Shown here in pieces: positions 5,342 through 5,540 of a DNA stretch of 5,540 nt (positions within the stretch are counted from its first letter, which is position 1; each line of letters starts with the position of its first letter). Origin of the DNA: Planctomycetota bacterium (GTDB taxonomy: Bacteria; JAJVIF01; JAPKYR01); assembly GCA_030673355.1 (NCBI GenBank), contig DAOVJF010000208.1, forward strand, positions 1 through 5,540, in the 5' to 3' direction. The position numbers were made by a program, and so were the translations under genes. The notes under the pieces are model-generated. The model saw only the letters and a program-made list of their open reading frames with translations, did not search any database and was not told where the DNA came from.

Positions 5342-5432
5342 AAATCACGGGGACATGCCATTTTTCTCCAGCGATAAACCTGACTTTATCGTTGCATATC
5401 AAGGGAAAAATGCCTTGTCCCCGAAGTTACGA
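5342..5432. repeat. 91-bp palindromic repeat, copy 2
   Basis: The core 5349-5422 matches 2846-2919 at 68 of 74 positions. The inner stem is GCGAT (5371-5375) with GTTGC (5391-5395). Compared with copy 1, a T-A pair has become C-G, one G-C has become G-U and one T-A has become U-G, so four of the six substitutions keep this stem paired. An alternative 8-bp stem, GCGATAAA with TTTATCGT around CCTGAC, is also possible here. The outer arms have one extra mismatch relative to copy 1. Confidence 0.85.
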
Positions 5433-5443
5433 ACCCAAACTTA

Positions 5444-5452
5444 TGGTACAAT
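5444..5452 (+). promoter_or_regulatory. Possible extended -10 promoter for the right-edge gene
   Basis: TGGTACAAT fits the extended -10 pattern TGnTATAAT with one mismatch. No good -35 lies 16-18 bases upstream, as is usual for extended -10 promoters. A transcript would begin near 5459, about 37 nt before the ATG at 5496. It sits just downstream of repeat copy 2. Confidence 0.35.
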
Positions 5453-5495
5453 GCCGCACTTGGTTGGCCGACCATCATGTCGGTTTGGTATATCT

Positions 5496-5540
5496 ATGCG
5501 TCGTTTTTTTATCATAATCATTGCAATTCTTCTCATTCTC
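5496..5540 (+). CDS. Start of a membrane or exported protein (3' truncated by window edge)
   Basis: An ATG opens a frame that stays open for the 15 codons to the window end: MRRFFIIIIAILLIL. Two arginines followed by an unbroken hydrophobic stretch are typical of a signal peptide or N-terminal membrane anchor. No clear Shine-Dalgarno precedes it, but an extended -10 promoter candidate lies at 5444-5452. It is divergent from the exported-protein gene. Function cannot be told from this fragment, and the call rests mainly on the signal-like N-terminus. Confidence 0.45.
   Translation, partial: MRRFFIIIIAILLIL

Noticed and set aside
2839..5432. Composite transposon or insertion sequence bounded by the two 91-bp repeats
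   Set aside because: The enclosed gene is not a transposase, and no target-site duplication is visible at the outer ends. Only the weaker idea of a repeat-bracketed gene is kept.
2839..5432. CRISPR-like repeats
   Set aside because: Only two copies, 2.5 kb apart, with long palindromic structure and no spacers or cas genes.

Overview
The window is a stretch of bacterial chromosome, probably from an uncultured diderm (Gram-negative-type) lineage. The case for this is indirect: sigma70-like promoter elements, Shine-Dalgarno starts, a Xer recombinase, a cleavable Sec signal peptide, and GGGGACA/TGTCCCC palindromes of REP/REPIN type confined to intergenic DNA. No gene allows a phylum to be named. 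There are no RNA genes, CRISPR arrays or transposase genes.

Layout. (1) Positions 1-243 hold the C-terminal end of an unidentified protein with a long acidic tail, followed by a good intrinsic terminator candidate at 316-341. (2) A gene-free stretch of about 600 bp follows. It carries one GGGGACA palindrome (397-436) and then a very AT-rich segment (541-840, about 30% G+C by hand count) with a cluster of DnaA-box-like 9-mers. These end in a perfect TGTGGATAA box just before the next gene. (3) A compact plus-strand operon holds a two-helix membrane protein of about 78 aa, a complete XerC/XerD-type tyrosine recombinase (ATGATG overlap with the first gene), and, 3 nt further on, a 186-aa protein. 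I read the third protein as a shortened purine nucleoside phosphorylase (PNP) fold that has lost the usual active-site motifs. (4) A convergent intergenic region (2601-2932) holds a 25-bp perfect inverted repeat and two GGGAC-type palindromes. (5) One minus-strand gene (2933-5050) encodes a 705-aa exported protein with two related DUF3352-like modules and an inserted segment resembling the C-terminal part of a type II pseudopilin. It has a near-consensus promoter and a strong Shine-Dalgarno. (6) The last 490 bp hold that promoter, a second copy of the 91-bp repeat seen at 2839-2929, and the first 15 codons of a plus-strand gene for a membrane or exported protein.

How the parts relate. The small membrane protein, recombinase and PNP-like protein are packed tightly enough to be co-translated. 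In Bacillus, xerD is likewise followed by phosphopentomutase and PNP genes, so the order may be an eroded form of an old neighbourhood or a new use of the PNP fold. The two 91-bp repeats lie in direct orientation and bracket the exported-protein gene. The differences between them preserve base pairing in the inner stem, which suggests selection on a folded single strand. The most interesting points are the degenerate PNP-like partner of Xer, the DnaA-box cluster, the covarying repeat pair and the chimeric exported protein.
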